NCBI GenBank assembly: GCA_003489505.1 | Contig: DNMA01000173.1 | Location: forward strand, 1-22,616 | Reading direction: 5' to 3' | DNA: 22,616 nucleotides | From: Legionellales bacterium | GTDB lineage: Bacteria > Pseudomonadota > Gammaproteobacteria > Legionellales > Legionellaceae | Shown: piece after piece, positions 14,518-22,590 of the stretch | Layout of the letters: each line of letters begins with the position of its first letter | Numbering within the stretch: position 1 is the stretch's first letter | The notes under the pieces: generated by a model | Told to the model about the DNA's origin: nothing | Databases searched by the model: none | What the model saw: only the letters and a program-made list of their open reading frames with translations | Program-made: the position numbers and the translations under genes

Positions 14518-15756
14518 CTATTTTTTGTTTTTTTCTAATTGAATTCCAAGAGCGGCTAAAAATAATAAAATGATGATTACAATTATTGCTTGATTAAAGT
14601 TTCCTGAATGCTGGGTGAGATAGCCTGTTAATGCAGGAGCAATAAAACTTGCAATTCCAAGACAACTAGACATTAAGCCTTGGCTGGTACCAGCATATTC
14701 AGATGCTAAGTCACTATTGATGGCATAAAAAGGTGCAATAGGCATTAAACCAAAAGCAAGTCCTAGTGAAATGCTGGTGATGGCTATAGAAAGTGAGTGG
14801 GTTAATACTAAGGGGATAAAGGCTAAGCCAGCACAAATATTACAAAAAATAATGAGATTGAAGCGCGCTTTGACAATGCATTGTGTTTTTTCCCAAATTT
14901 TATCGGACAAACTGCCGCCTAATAAGATAGCTACCGTGACACATAGCCAGGGAATGCAAAGTATCCAGCCAATATGTTTTAAGTCTAGTTGAAAAGTTTG
15001 ATTTAAATACCCTGGCCACCAAGATACTGAAAATGATAGTAAATAACCTAGGCAAAAATAGGCAAGATATGCAGTAATGAGTTGCGGTTGATGGCTTAAA
15101 TATTTTAAAAACGCTTGAAGTGGAATATGTTTTTTTGTTCTTGGCATATTTTCTTGGATATGGTGAAGCTCTTCAGCACTGACAAATCGTGATTGTTGGG
15201 GATGGTCTCTAAAAATCAAATACCAAACTGTTGACCAAATCAGTCCTAAAATAGCAAGAGCGATAAACATCAATTGCCAGCCAAAGGCCACAATCAGGCT
15301 TGAAATAAAGGGTGCGCCAATGACAGATGCTAAAGGAATGGCTGCAAGACTGATTGCTAAGGCTCTAGCTCTTTCTTGATGAGGAAGCCAGTCGGCACAG
15401 ACGCGTGTAAGTGATGGAAATGCCGGGCCTTCTGCAACTCCCAGTGCAATGCGAATCAATAAAATGGAGAAAAAACCACTGGCAATGGCCATCATACCGC
15501 TGACAATTGACCAAAGTGCAGAAAATAAAGTGAGAATTTTACGCGAGCCTAAGCGGTCTACTAATAATCCACCTACAATGGTCATGACTAAATAACTGAC
15601 TCCAAATGCTGAATACAGAATGCCAAATTCAGCATTATTCAAACCAAATTCTTTTTGTAATGGCTCTATCACATAAGATAAAGCAGAACGGTCCATAAAA
15701 TTTAAAATATAGGCAAAAAAAATTAAGCTCATGATGAGCCAGCGAAATCCTTTCAT
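14518..15756 (-). CDS. MFS transporter, anion:cation symporter type
   Basis: A 412-residue, 12-helix inner-membrane carrier of the major facilitator superfamily. Features are NFMDRSALSYV in helix 1 (19-29; the N-x-x-D-R of the ACS group), motif A GGLLVDRLGSRK between helices 2 and 3 (62-73), RIALGVAEGPAFPS in helix 4, and a weaker second-half motif GGSLSDKIWEK. The central loop is short and Lys-rich. ACS members carry organic anions such as hexuronates, phthalate or phosphorylated compounds; the substrate here cannot be named. The start lies 13 bp after the lipid-ABC auxiliary lipoprotein with no clear promoter between, so it may be the last gene of that operon, although a functional link is not evident. 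The Shine-Dalgarno is weak. Confidence 0.9.
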   Translation of the reverse strand: MKGFRWLIMSLIFFAYILNFMDRSALSYVIEPLQKEFGLNNAEFGILYSAFGVSYLVMTIVGGLLVDRLGSRKILTLFSALWSIVSGMMAIASGFFSILLIRIALGVAEGPAFPSLTRVCADWLPHQERARALAISLAAIPLASVIGAPFISSLIVAFGWQLMFIALAILGLIWSTVWYLIFRDHPQQSRFVSAEELHHIQENMPRTKKHIPLQAFLKYLSHQPQLITAYLAYFCLGYLLSFSVSWWPGYLNQTFQLDLKHIGWILCIPWLCVTVAILLGGSLSDKIWEKTQCIVKARFNLIIFCNICAGLAFIPLVLTHSLSIAITSISLGLAFGLMPIAPFYAINSDLASEYAGTSQGLMSSCLGIASFIAPALTGYLTQHSGNFNQAIIVIIILLFLAALGIQLEKNKK

Positions 15757-15769
15757 ATTTTATTAATTC

Positions 15770-16363
15770 TTATTTTTGGTCGATATTAGAGGCTACGAAT
15801 TTTACCGTATCTTCTGTAAAGAGTCTAACCGCTTTATTGGCAGCAAGGACACCACCATAAGGATTATCACTAGGGCATGGTACTTTATATTGCAAAATCT
15901 TTGAGGCAATGACGTTATTGTTTTTGACATCATTGAGCACAATTTTCATGACTAAAAATAAGGTACTGGGCTTTTGAATAAAGTTTTGTTGTAGCATCAG
16001 CAATTGACTATCTAAGCGATAATCAGTTTTATCACTATAAATCCCTGCGGTCACCGCTCGAAAATAACCACTTTGTTGTAAGCTTTGGGTGACGAGGGGG
16101 TGAATCATTTGAGCAGGTGCTCCCAGCCAAGAATGATGTGCAAATTCTTTGACTTCAAAGGCTTGGGTGGAGTAATGCATTTTATTATTGTCATAACCTC
16201 TTAAGGCCTCTGGTGGAGAGACAAATAATGTTTTACTGCCATGAGGTGTTTTATAAACCTTATGGCTAAATTGAGTGAGTTGATATTGTTCTGTCACAGG
16301 TAACTTGATAGACGAGCAGGCACTGAGTAATAAAATGGTGAGGCTTATTATATATTTTATCAT
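15770..16363 (-). CDS. ABC-transport auxiliary lipoprotein (PqiC/PF03886-like)
   Basis: A 197-residue lipoprotein with signal MIKYIISLTILLLSAC, lipobox LSAC, lipidated Cys16 and Ser at +2, which points to the outer membrane. The body has the layout of ABC_trans_aux lipoproteins (PqiC family): a short N-terminal strand, a proline-rich VSPPEALRGYDNNKMHY-like segment, and a tail ending VRLFTEDTVKFVASNI. Such proteins pair with MCE transporters and are thought to receive lipid at the outer membrane. Family assignment rests on position and layout more than on strict motifs. AGGAGA sits inside the end of the MCE gene just before this ATG; the two genes are separated by 2 bp. Confidence 0.82.
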   Translation of the reverse strand: MIKYIISLTILLLSACSSIKLPVTEQYQLTQFSHKVYKTPHGSKTLFVSPPEALRGYDNNKMHYSTQAFEVKEFAHHSWLGAPAQMIHPLVTQSLQQSGYFRAVTAGIYSDKTDYRLDSQLLMLQQNFIQKPSTLFLVMKIVLNDVKNNNVIASKILQYKVPCPSDNPYGGVLAANKAVRLFTEDTVKFVASNIDQK

Positions 16364-16365
16364 GT

Positions 16366-17226
16366 CTATTCTCCTGGTCCTGCTGGTGGTGGTTTTTTGC
16401 CTCGAATAACAATCGCAGGATTTTGCTCAATATCTTGGGAAATTTGTTCGAGAGAGGCTGCAATTTGATTGATGCGGTTAATCAAATCAACAGCTGGAGG
16501 AATCGCTTGTTGATTAAATTTATCTAGCGTAAAGCGCGCAGATTTCATCGTGGTACTCACATTCCGACCCGCAAGAGCCACATCATTACTCATGCTCGAT
16601 ACGTCATTAATCGCTTCTTTCAGTTGATTGGAAATTTGTGGAAGGTCTTTTAAGAAGACATTCATGTTGTGGTTATTTTCATCTATAACGGCGCTAATAC
16701 TTTCTAGGTGCGCAAGAATTTCTGTCATGTGTTTGGCGTTTTCTTGACTAAACATGCTTTCAACTTCTTTAGAAATGATATCAAAGTTTTTTTCTAGGCG
16801 ATAAAAAAACGAATCATGATAAGGAATTTCTGGAATAGGATTGGCTGCAGTACTTTTTAAGAGTTCATGGTTACTGCCATCTTCTGAGAGATTTAAATAA
16901 GAGGAACCCGTAATACCTTGAGCCATCATGGTGGCGTAGGTGCTTTTGGTGATGGGGGTGCCTTGGGCAATATTGAGTAAAATACGAACCTTGCCAGGTT
17001 GATCTTCACTGAGCGACACGTTATCTACATATCCAATTTTAACCCCATTGAACTTAACTAAGGCATCTTCACTTAAGCCAGAAACAGACTCTTTGGTGTA
17101 AACCACATAATGAAGATATTTGGTTTTATCAAACCCAAAAGATAACCAAATAGCACCAGCACATAGTGATACTAGTAGAATGATGACACTGAAGCCAACA
17201 AGTGTGTAGTTGGTTTTAGCTTCCAC
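16366..17226 (-). CDS. mlaD: MCE-domain (MlaD-like) lipid transport protein
   Basis: A periplasmic substrate-binding subunit of an MCE lipid ABC transporter, anchored in the inner membrane. The start is a GTG at 17226 with AGGAG six bases upstream; no ATG is available at this position. A membrane helix spans about 9-30, and the MCE domain about 38-116 with VSGLSEDALVKFNGVKIGYV (48-67) and GITGSSYLNL (104-113). A long helical, coiled-coil-like region (about 145-265) follows, and the tail is RGKKPPPAGPGE. At 286 residues it is longer than E. coli MlaD (183), closer to the longer MCE proteins found with STAS-fused permeases. It follows the ATPase by 85 bp and precedes the lipoprotein by 2 bp. 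The symbol is by similarity; the exact lipid substrate is unknown. Confidence 0.9.
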   Translation of the reverse strand: MEAKTNYTLVGFSVIILLVSLCAGAIWLSFGFDKTKYLHYVVYTKESVSGLSEDALVKFNGVKIGYVDNVSLSEDQPGKVRILLNIAQGTPITKSTYATMMAQGITGSSYLNLSEDGSNHELLKSTAANPIPEIPYHDSFFYRLEKNFDIISKEVESMFSQENAKHMTEILAHLESISAVIDENNHNMNVFLKDLPQISNQLKEAINDVSSMSNDVALAGRNVSTTMKSARFTLDKFNQQAIPPAVDLINRINQIAASLEQISQDIEQNPAIVIRGKKPPPAGPGE

Positions 17227-17311
17227 TAAATGCTCCTATTAATAAAATAAATGCTTATTGGATTAACACTTTTGTCATTGTATCAAAAGATTCGACTTTG
17301 TTCATCACCCA

Positions 17312-18049
17312 TTAGACGTTGCTAAAGTAATCCGCAATTAAGGGATTTTTATTTTTTTTTAGTTGTTCAATAGGCTCAATGGCTAAAACCCGGCCATCTC
17401 CGATAAATGCGACCCTATCCGTACAACGTTCTAATGAAGCGATATCATGACTAATGATGACAATGGTTAAATTTAAACTTTTTCTTAGTAATACGATGAG
17501 CTCATCAAATTGTCTGGCACTAATTGGGTCAAGACCTGTGGTTGGCTCATCGAGAAATAATAATTCAGGGTCCATGGCCAATGCTCTGGCAGCTGCAGCA
17601 CGTCTTTGCATACCACCACTGAGTTCTGCTGGATACATATTGGCAGCATGGGGGGGTAGTCCGACCAAAGCAATTTTTAAACGAGCGAGATCAGCCATTT
17701 GTTCAGCATTGAGATGCGTTAATTCTTGCATGGGAAACATAATGTTTTCTAAAACGGTTAAGGCAGAAAACAAAGCACTGTGTTGGAAAAGCATCCCCCA
17801 GCGTGCACGAATTTTTTGTGCATTTTGATGGCTGATATTTTTAATATTTTGCCCAAATACTTTTATCGTTCCCGAATTGGGTTCCTGAAGCATGAGAATA
17901 CTTCGCAAAAGTGTGGTTTTCCCGCTACCACTACCACCAATAATTGCTAAAATTTCGCCTTTATGGATATCCAGTTGTAACTTATGATGAACCCATTGTT
18001 TGCCAAAGCGATTGTCTAAATCTTTTATTTCAATAATATTTTGAGGCAT
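17312..18049 (-). CDS. mlaF: MlaF-like lipid ABC transporter ATPase
   Basis: The cytoplasmic ATPase that drives lipid movement through the MCE complex. The 245 residues carry Walker A GGSGSGKT (38-45), Q-loop Gln89 in LFQHSALF, signature LSGGM (143-147) in the family's characteristic LSGGMQRRAAAARALA, Walker B LLFLDE (163-168) with the D-loop TTGLDP, and H-loop His201. The signature SGGMxRR is diagnostic of the MlaF/Ttg2A subgroup. It follows the permease by 2 bp, indicating one operon. The C-terminal extension that contacts MlaB in E. coli is short here, and no separate mlaB gene is present; the STAS function is fused to the permease instead. Confidence 0.94.
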   Translation of the reverse strand: MPQNIIEIKDLDNRFGKQWVHHKLQLDIHKGEILAIIGGSGSGKTTLLRSILMLQEPNSGTIKVFGQNIKNISHQNAQKIRARWGMLFQHSALFSALTVLENIMFPMQELTHLNAEQMADLARLKIALVGLPPHAANMYPAELSGGMQRRAAAARALAMDPELLFLDEPTTGLDPISARQFDELIVLLRKSLNLTIVIISHDIASLERCTDRVAFIGDGRVLAIEPIEQLKKNKNPLIADYFSNV

Positions 18050-18051
18050 GA

Positions 18052-19170
18052 TTAGAGATCCAGGGCGCTATAAATGATGGAATAAATCGCATCGGTGATA
18101 ATAATTAAAAATAAGGCCTGTACCACGCTTTTAGTAGTTTGATGTCCAACACTATCGGCACTATTACCCACTTGAAAGCCTTGGAAACAACCGACCAAAG
18201 CAATCAAAATAGAAAAAGCCGGTGATTTGTAAAGACCGAGCATCATTTGTTTAAGACCCACACTTTCTTGTAATCGAATAAGAAAATCATGATAGCCAAT
18301 GTGGAGCATAATTTTCGACATAAACATCGCGCCTAAAATGCCAAAAAGATTGGACCAAAATATGAGTAGTGGAAATACTAGTGTTAAACCAATCACTTTC
18401 GGCGCAACTAAAAACTCAGTGGGAGATAAGCCCATGGTTTCTAAAGCATCTATTTCTTCATTAAGTTTCATACTGCCCAATTGTGCGGTAAAAGCAGAAC
18501 TGGTGCGTCCAGCGACAATAATGGCGGTAATCAATGGGCCAAACTCACGAAAAATCGCCATCCCGCAAAGATAGGCAATAAAAATGTTGGCGCCATACGT
18601 TTCGAGTTGTAAACCCATTTGATAGGCAAGCACCACGCCAATCAGAAAAGATAAGAGCGCTAAAATGGGCAGCGCAAAGATACCGGTTTGAGCAATATTT
18701 GAAAAAATATAATCGATATGAAATCGTGGCCATTTCCCAAAGTTATTTCGAATAGTCAGGAGTAAATCACCAACTAAGGTTAGTAAACCAATAAACTGCA
18801 GGTATTTTAAATAGGCTTGTCGACCGACTCGTTCAAAAAAAGGTTTTTTTTCCGCATCCTGATTATCGTTAGGACGAGGTGGGAGTTTCTTAGAAATTAA
18901 TTCATAAAGTTGTTGTTTTTCTTCACAAAAACCAATGATTTCACTTTCCAGATGATGCTGGTCTAACTTTTTTCGAAATTCGATGAGGACATAAGCGCCA
19001 GCACTATCCATTTTTTGAATATCTGAGCCATCGAGTATCAATTTAAAAGGATATTTTTTAATTTCAGGCCAATTAATTTTATGAATAGATTGAATGGTCC
19101 ATGAACCACTGAGTTCAAAAACCTGATTTTCGGGGTTAAATGTTATTTCTGGAGGAATGGTTTTTATCAT
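18052..19170 (-). CDS. mlaE: STAS-MlaE fusion: lipid ABC transporter permease
   Basis: The inner-membrane permease of an MCE-type lipid transporter with an N-terminal STAS domain. Residues about 8-95 are STAS-like, with LDGSDIQKMDSAGAYVL (46-62) and the conserved Ser56. After a polar linker (96-115) residues 118-370 are MlaE, with the signature LNEEIDALETMGLSPTEFLV (236-255) in the coupling loop, a FREFGPLITAIIVAGR stretch (207-222) and five or so hydrophobic helices. Length 372 is usual for the fused form. It combines what MlaE and MlaB do as separate proteins in E. coli. This is the first gene of the operon permease-ATPase-MCE-lipoprotein(-MFS). Its promoter lies in the 193-bp divergent region; the ribosome site is weak. 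Confidence 0.94.
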   Translation of the reverse strand: MIKTIPPEITFNPENQVFELSGSWTIQSIHKINWPEIKKYPFKLILDGSDIQKMDSAGAYVLIEFRKKLDQHHLESEIIGFCEEKQQLYELISKKLPPRPNDNQDAEKKPFFERVGRQAYLKYLQFIGLLTLVGDLLLTIRNNFGKWPRFHIDYIFSNIAQTGIFALPILALLSFLIGVVLAYQMGLQLETYGANIFIAYLCGMAIFREFGPLITAIIVAGRTSSAFTAQLGSMKLNEEIDALETMGLSPTEFLVAPKVIGLTLVFPLLIFWSNLFGILGAMFMSKIMLHIGYHDFLIRLQESVGLKQMMLGLYKSPAFSILIALVGCFQGFQVGNSADSVGHQTTKSVVQALFLIIITDAIYSIIYSALDL

Positions 19171-19296
19171 TCAATCAATTTTTTCATGCGCTTTGAAGAT
19201 ATGATAGAGGATGTGATTTTGAAAAAAAAGCATTTTGTGGGAAGGGCGCTCAAGTCGCTGTATTATTTATGCTCTTTTTGATTTTATTTTGAATTT

Positions 19297-19319
19297 TTTT
19301 CTTATCTTTTTTAAGAAAA
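19297..19319. repeat. 8-bp inverted repeat in the mlaE-fni divergent region
   Basis: TTTTCTTA (19297-19304) and TAAGAAAA (19312-19319) form a perfect inverted repeat with a 7-base T-rich centre. It lies 5 bases upstream of the candidate fni -10. That is a position where a dimeric repressor or activator would bind. It may equally be chance in A/T-rich DNA. Confidence 0.35.
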
Positions 19320-19321
19320 CA

Positions 19322-19330
19322 TGTTAAAAT
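19322..19330 (+). promoter_or_regulatory. Candidate extended -10 promoter for the fni-mvaA-pmk operon
   Basis: TGTTAAAAT (19322-19330) places TG one base before TAAAAT, an extended -10, 33 bases before the fni ATG. ATGTTAAAA occurs again at 19348-19356 as a direct repeat. The fni ATG has no visible Shine-Dalgarno (TTTTCC precedes it). The remaining 193 bp between mlaE and fni is A/T-rich with no further clear element. Confidence 0.35.
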
Positions 19331-19363
19331 CTTGTTTTATCTTAAAATGTTAAAAATTTTCCA

Positions 19364-20449
19364 ATGGCTGACGATTTTAGTAAATTTGAACAACGAAAAA
19401 AAGATCATATTCAATTAGCACTGGACCCTATTCATCAAACCGTTGCTCATAATCGTTTTGATGATTATCAGTTAATTCATGAAGCAATACCCGACATGAA
19501 TTTTTCTGAAATTGATTTAAGTACGCGTTCTTTAGGCCGATTACGCCGTAAACCATTTTTTGTAAGCTCCATGACAGCAGGTCATCAACATGCTGAAAAA
19601 ATTAATGCGCATTTATTAGAGGCTTGTCAGATCATGGGATGGGCGATGGGTGTTGGTTCTCAACGACGCGAATTAACTGATAAAAATGGGGCCAAAGAAT
19701 GGCAGCATTTAAGACAGCGTTTTCCAGATGCTTCTGTTATGGCAAATTTAGGTATTGCCCAAATCATTGATACGCCAATGGCTAAGCTAAAAGAGTTGGT
19801 GGTTAATTTGAAAGCCCAAGCTTTTATTGTTCATTGCAATCCTCTACAAGAGGTGATTCAGCCAGAGGGAACTACCAATTTTAAAGGTGCCTGGCAAGCC
19901 CTTGAGAATCTTTTGTGCGCAATTGATGTGCCGGTTGTGGTGAAAGAAACCGGTTGTGGATTTGCTCAAAAGACCCTGCAACATTTAAATGATATTGGCG
20001 TGCATGCGATTGATGTGGGCGGCTTAGGGGGAACACATTGGGGGCGTATTGAAGGCTCTCGTGCGACTGAAGACCCTATTCGTTATGCGGCTGCTAAAAC
20101 GTTTGCCAATTGGGGTATTCCAACAGCAAGCGTACTCGATAGTGCAAGAGATTTATTATTACAAACAGAGCTTTGGGCCTCTGGTGGAATTCGACATGGT
20201 TTAGATGCAGCGAAGGCGATTGCTTTAGGAGCAAGCCAAGTTGGCATTGCAAAACCGATTTTAGCTGCAGCGCTTGAAAGTGTCGAGAAAGTTGTTGAAG
20301 TGATGGCAATTTATGAATATGAATTACGTGTGGCGATGTTTTGTACTGGCAGCGGCAACATCCAAGCACTTAAAAAACAATCCTTAATGATGTTAGATAA
20401 AGGACATAATTATGACAAAAGATCCCATGATTTGGCAGGGATTTTCTAA
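19364..20449 (+). CDS. fni: Type 2 isopentenyl-diphosphate delta-isomerase
   Basis: FMN- and NADPH-dependent isomerase interconverting IPP and DMAPP; unrelated to type 1 Idi. The 361 residues contain the family series RKKDH (11-15), SSMTAG (68-73, FMN), VGSQR (97-101), NPLQE (159-163) and QPEG (166-169, catalytic Gln and metal Glu). They continue with VVKETGCG (192-199), GGLGGTHW (219-226) and SGGIRHGLD (273-281, FMN phosphate). Length and motif spacing are normal. It begins a plus-strand block with mvaA and a GHMP kinase; its last 38 bases overlap the start of mvaA. No Shine-Dalgarno is visible before the ATG, so initiation may be weak or depend on the A/T-rich leader. Confidence 0.96.
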   Translation: MADDFSKFEQRKKDHIQLALDPIHQTVAHNRFDDYQLIHEAIPDMNFSEIDLSTRSLGRLRRKPFFVSSMTAGHQHAEKINAHLLEACQIMGWAMGVGSQRRELTDKNGAKEWQHLRQRFPDASVMANLGIAQIIDTPMAKLKELVVNLKAQAFIVHCNPLQEVIQPEGTTNFKGAWQALENLLCAIDVPVVVKETGCGFAQKTLQHLNDIGVHAIDVGGLGGTHWGRIEGSRATEDPIRYAAAKTFANWGIPTASVLDSARDLLLQTELWASGGIRHGLDAAKAIALGASQVGIAKPILAAALESVEKVVEVMAIYEYELRVAMFCTGSGNIQALKKQSLMMLDKGHNYDKRSHDLAGIF

Positions 20450-21695
20450 GTTATCCCAAATGGAACGTTTTGAAAAATTATTAGAGGCAGGCTTATTAAG
20501 TCCTGAGGATATTGAGTTTTTAAAAAAAGGTGGCGTTCAATCTTCTGATTTGGCAGAGCATTGTATTGAAAATGCTTTGGGATATTTCCAAATTCCTTTT
20601 GGCGTTGCAGCGCATTTCCAAATTGATGGACGCGCATACGCGATTCCATTAGCCATTGAAGAAACTTCAGTGATTGCGGCATTATCCAAAACTGCAAAAT
20701 GGATTAATCATCACGGTAAAATTACCACCGCCCAAAAAGGGAGTTGTATTATTGGCCAGATTCAAATTCCAAGTGTCAAAAATATGGATTACTGCTTAGG
20801 CCAATTGCGTAGTCATCAACACCAATGGATAGCTGAGGTCAATGAAAAATTACTCGCCGGTATGGTTGCTCGTGGTGGTGGGGTTGAATCGATGGAATTT
20901 AGAACATTAGAACGCTCTGATGGCGAAAAAATGCTAGTCATTCATATTCTCATGGACCCTTGTGATGCCATGGGTGCGAATTTAATCAATCAAGTCTTAG
21001 AGTATTTGAAAAAACCCATTGAACAAGCCACGCATGAAAAAGCCCATTTATGTATTTTATCCAATTTAAATGACCAAAAGCTTACGACCGCTCGCGTGGT
21101 ATTAGAAGGTATTTCAGAACAAGAAGGTCATGCCATTATGGAGGCTTCGATTTTTGCTGAATTAGACCCCTATCGCGCAGCAACGCATAATAAAGGCATC
21201 ATGAATGGTATTGATGGTGTCTTAATAGCCACAGGTAACGATTGGCGTGCTGTGGAGGCTGGCATGCATGCTTATGCCGCATCAACAGGACGATATACCG
21301 CTTTAAGTCATTGGCGTTATGAAAATAATCAATTAGTTGGTGAGTTAACAGCACCGATTGTCGTCGGGACTGTTGGCGGGGTGACAGCACTTCATCCAAC
21401 GGCTAAGCTTTCACTTCGCATGATGAATATCAGTTCTGCAAATCATTTAGCCCGGGTTGTGGCTGCAGTTGGTTTAGTTCAAAATTTAGGGGCTATTCGC
21501 GCATTAGCCTCAGAAGGCATTATTCAAGGCCATATGCGTTTACACATTGATAATATTTTGCTTGCGGTTAGCTGCCATGGACAAGAAGCGACTTGGTTAC
21601 GTCAAGCATTACTAGAGCGCATCGAAGCCAAATTACCAATTTCTAATCGTATAGCAAAAGAATTATTAGAAAAATATCAAGAAATTAAAAATTAA
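20412..21695 (+). CDS. mvaA: Hydroxymethylglutaryl-CoA reductase, class II
   Basis: Reduces HMG-CoA to mevalonate. The 427-residue length and motifs are of the bacterial class II type related to Pseudomonas mevalonii MvaA. Visible are the catalytic Glu in AIEETSVIAA (81-90), GGGVESMEFR (155-164), DAMGAN (185-190, nucleotide-binding), THNKGIMNGID (258-268, catalytic Lys261), GNDWRAVEAG (275-284, catalytic Asp277) and QGHMRLH (372-378, catalytic His374). Class II enzymes can work in either direction, but with kinases and isomerase in the operon the biosynthetic direction is likely. The ATG at 20412 lies inside fni and has AGGA seven bases upstream; the overlap implies coupled translation. The next gene starts 1 bp after the stop. 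Confidence 0.96.
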   Translation: MTKDPMIWQGFSKLSQMERFEKLLEAGLLSPEDIEFLKKGGVQSSDLAEHCIENALGYFQIPFGVAAHFQIDGRAYAIPLAIEETSVIAALSKTAKWINHHGKITTAQKGSCIIGQIQIPSVKNMDYCLGQLRSHQHQWIAEVNEKLLAGMVARGGGVESMEFRTLERSDGEKMLVIHILMDPCDAMGANLINQVLEYLKKPIEQATHEKAHLCILSNLNDQKLTTARVVLEGISEQEGHAIMEASIFAELDPYRAATHNKGIMNGIDGVLIATGNDWRAVEAGMHAYAASTGRYTALSHWRYENNQLVGELTAPIVVGTVGGVTALHPTAKLSLRMMNISSANHLARVVAAVGLVQNLGAIRALASEGIIQGHMRLHIDNILLAVSCHGQEATWLRQALLERIEAKLPISNRIAKELLEKYQEIKN

Positions 21696-21696
21696 T

Positions 21697-22530
21697 ATGA
21701 GCATCATGATTCCTTCTAAAACTTTTCTACTCGGAGAGTATCTCGCTTTAAAAGGCGGGCCAGCAGTAATTGCGTTAACGCAACCTGTGTTTTCACTCGA
21801 CCCACAGAAAAAACTACACCCAGATTGTATGGCAGCAAGGTTTTGGCGTGAGGTAACCCAAAAACCCTGCGAATGGGGTTTAAAAGACCCTTATACGGGG
21901 AAAGGGGGCTTGGGTGCTTCCAGTGCAGAGTTTTTGCTAGCCTATCAGCAAATTTATGGTGATTTTAAAAATTTACAGCATCTTCACCAATGCTATTTGC
22001 AATACGCTGATCCCAAGGCTTCACAAAAACCTAGTGGCTATGATGTACTCGCGCAAACTTCCCAGGCTTGTGCTGTTGTTCAATCGCATCCCCTTTCTGT
22101 GACATCATTGACATGGAATTTGAGTGATATAGGTTTTTTTCTTATCCACACGGGAAAGAAATTAAAAACCCATGAACATTTACAAAAAAGTTTAGAAATT
22201 CCCAATTGGGCGCAAATGGCAAAAGCCACAGAGCAAGCCATTATGGGATTAGAGTCTCAACAAGCGGACTTATTGATTCAAGCAATTTTAAATTTTGCCA
22301 ATTGCTTATCTCAAGCTGGTTTTGTTGCAGAGCATACCCAAATACTTTTAGAACAATTGGAATTAGAGCCTATTTTAGCAGCAAAAGGTTGTGGGGCTTT
22401 AGGCGCAGATGTCATTTTAGTGATTTATGAAAAGCACCAAAAACAGTATTTAAATGAAAAATTTAAGCTCAAAAGTCTGGATATTCTAGCCACAGAGGCA
22501 GATTTGTTTTTTGAAAACGCAAAAAAATGA
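21697..22530 (+). CDS. Phosphomevalonate kinase-like GHMP kinase
   Basis: Probably converts 5-phosphomevalonate to 5-diphosphomevalonate. It is a short (277 residues) GHMP kinase with motif 1 SKTFLLGEYLALKGGPAV (7-24), phosphate loop GKGGLGASSAEF (68-79, with the PMK-like basic residue before GLG), KPSGYDVLAQ (111-120, catalytic Asp116) and motif 3 KGCGALGADVILV (230-242). GEYxxL and SGYD resemble known phosphomevalonate kinases, and the other GHMP kinase in the window fits mevalonate kinase, so together they would complete the pathway. It is about 60 residues shorter than streptococcal PMK (about 335), and the family is divergent; a mevalonate kinase role is the main alternative. It starts 1 bp after mvaA with no clear Shine-Dalgarno. 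Confidence 0.78.
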   Translation: MSIMIPSKTFLLGEYLALKGGPAVIALTQPVFSLDPQKKLHPDCMAARFWREVTQKPCEWGLKDPYTGKGGLGASSAEFLLAYQQIYGDFKNLQHLHQCYLQYADPKASQKPSGYDVLAQTSQACAVVQSHPLSVTSLTWNLSDIGFFLIHTGKKLKTHEHLQKSLEIPNWAQMAKATEQAIMGLESQQADLLIQAILNFANCLSQAGFVAEHTQILLEQLELEPILAAKGCGALGADVILVIYEKHQKQYLNEKFKLKSLDILATEADLFFENAKK

Positions 22531-22549
22531 ATTTTTTAGCGAAAAATAC

Positions 22550-22577
22550 TTGAAATTTATTTTTGTTTCAGTATGAT
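22550..22577 (+). promoter_or_regulatory. Sigma70 promoter of the tRNA gene
   Basis: TTGAAA (22550-22555) and TATGAT (22572-22577) are separated by 16 bp, each one mismatch from consensus. They end 13 bases before the tRNA 5' end, so the transcript would carry a leader of about 6-8 bases. It lies in the 60-bp gap after the kinase gene. Confidence 0.6.
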
Positions 22578-22590
22578 CACAGTCTCTTTT

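Noticed and set aside
17454..17828. Plus-strand open frame of 124 codons
   Set aside because: Antisense shadow of the MlaF-like ATPase, whose Walker and signature motifs lie in this stretch.
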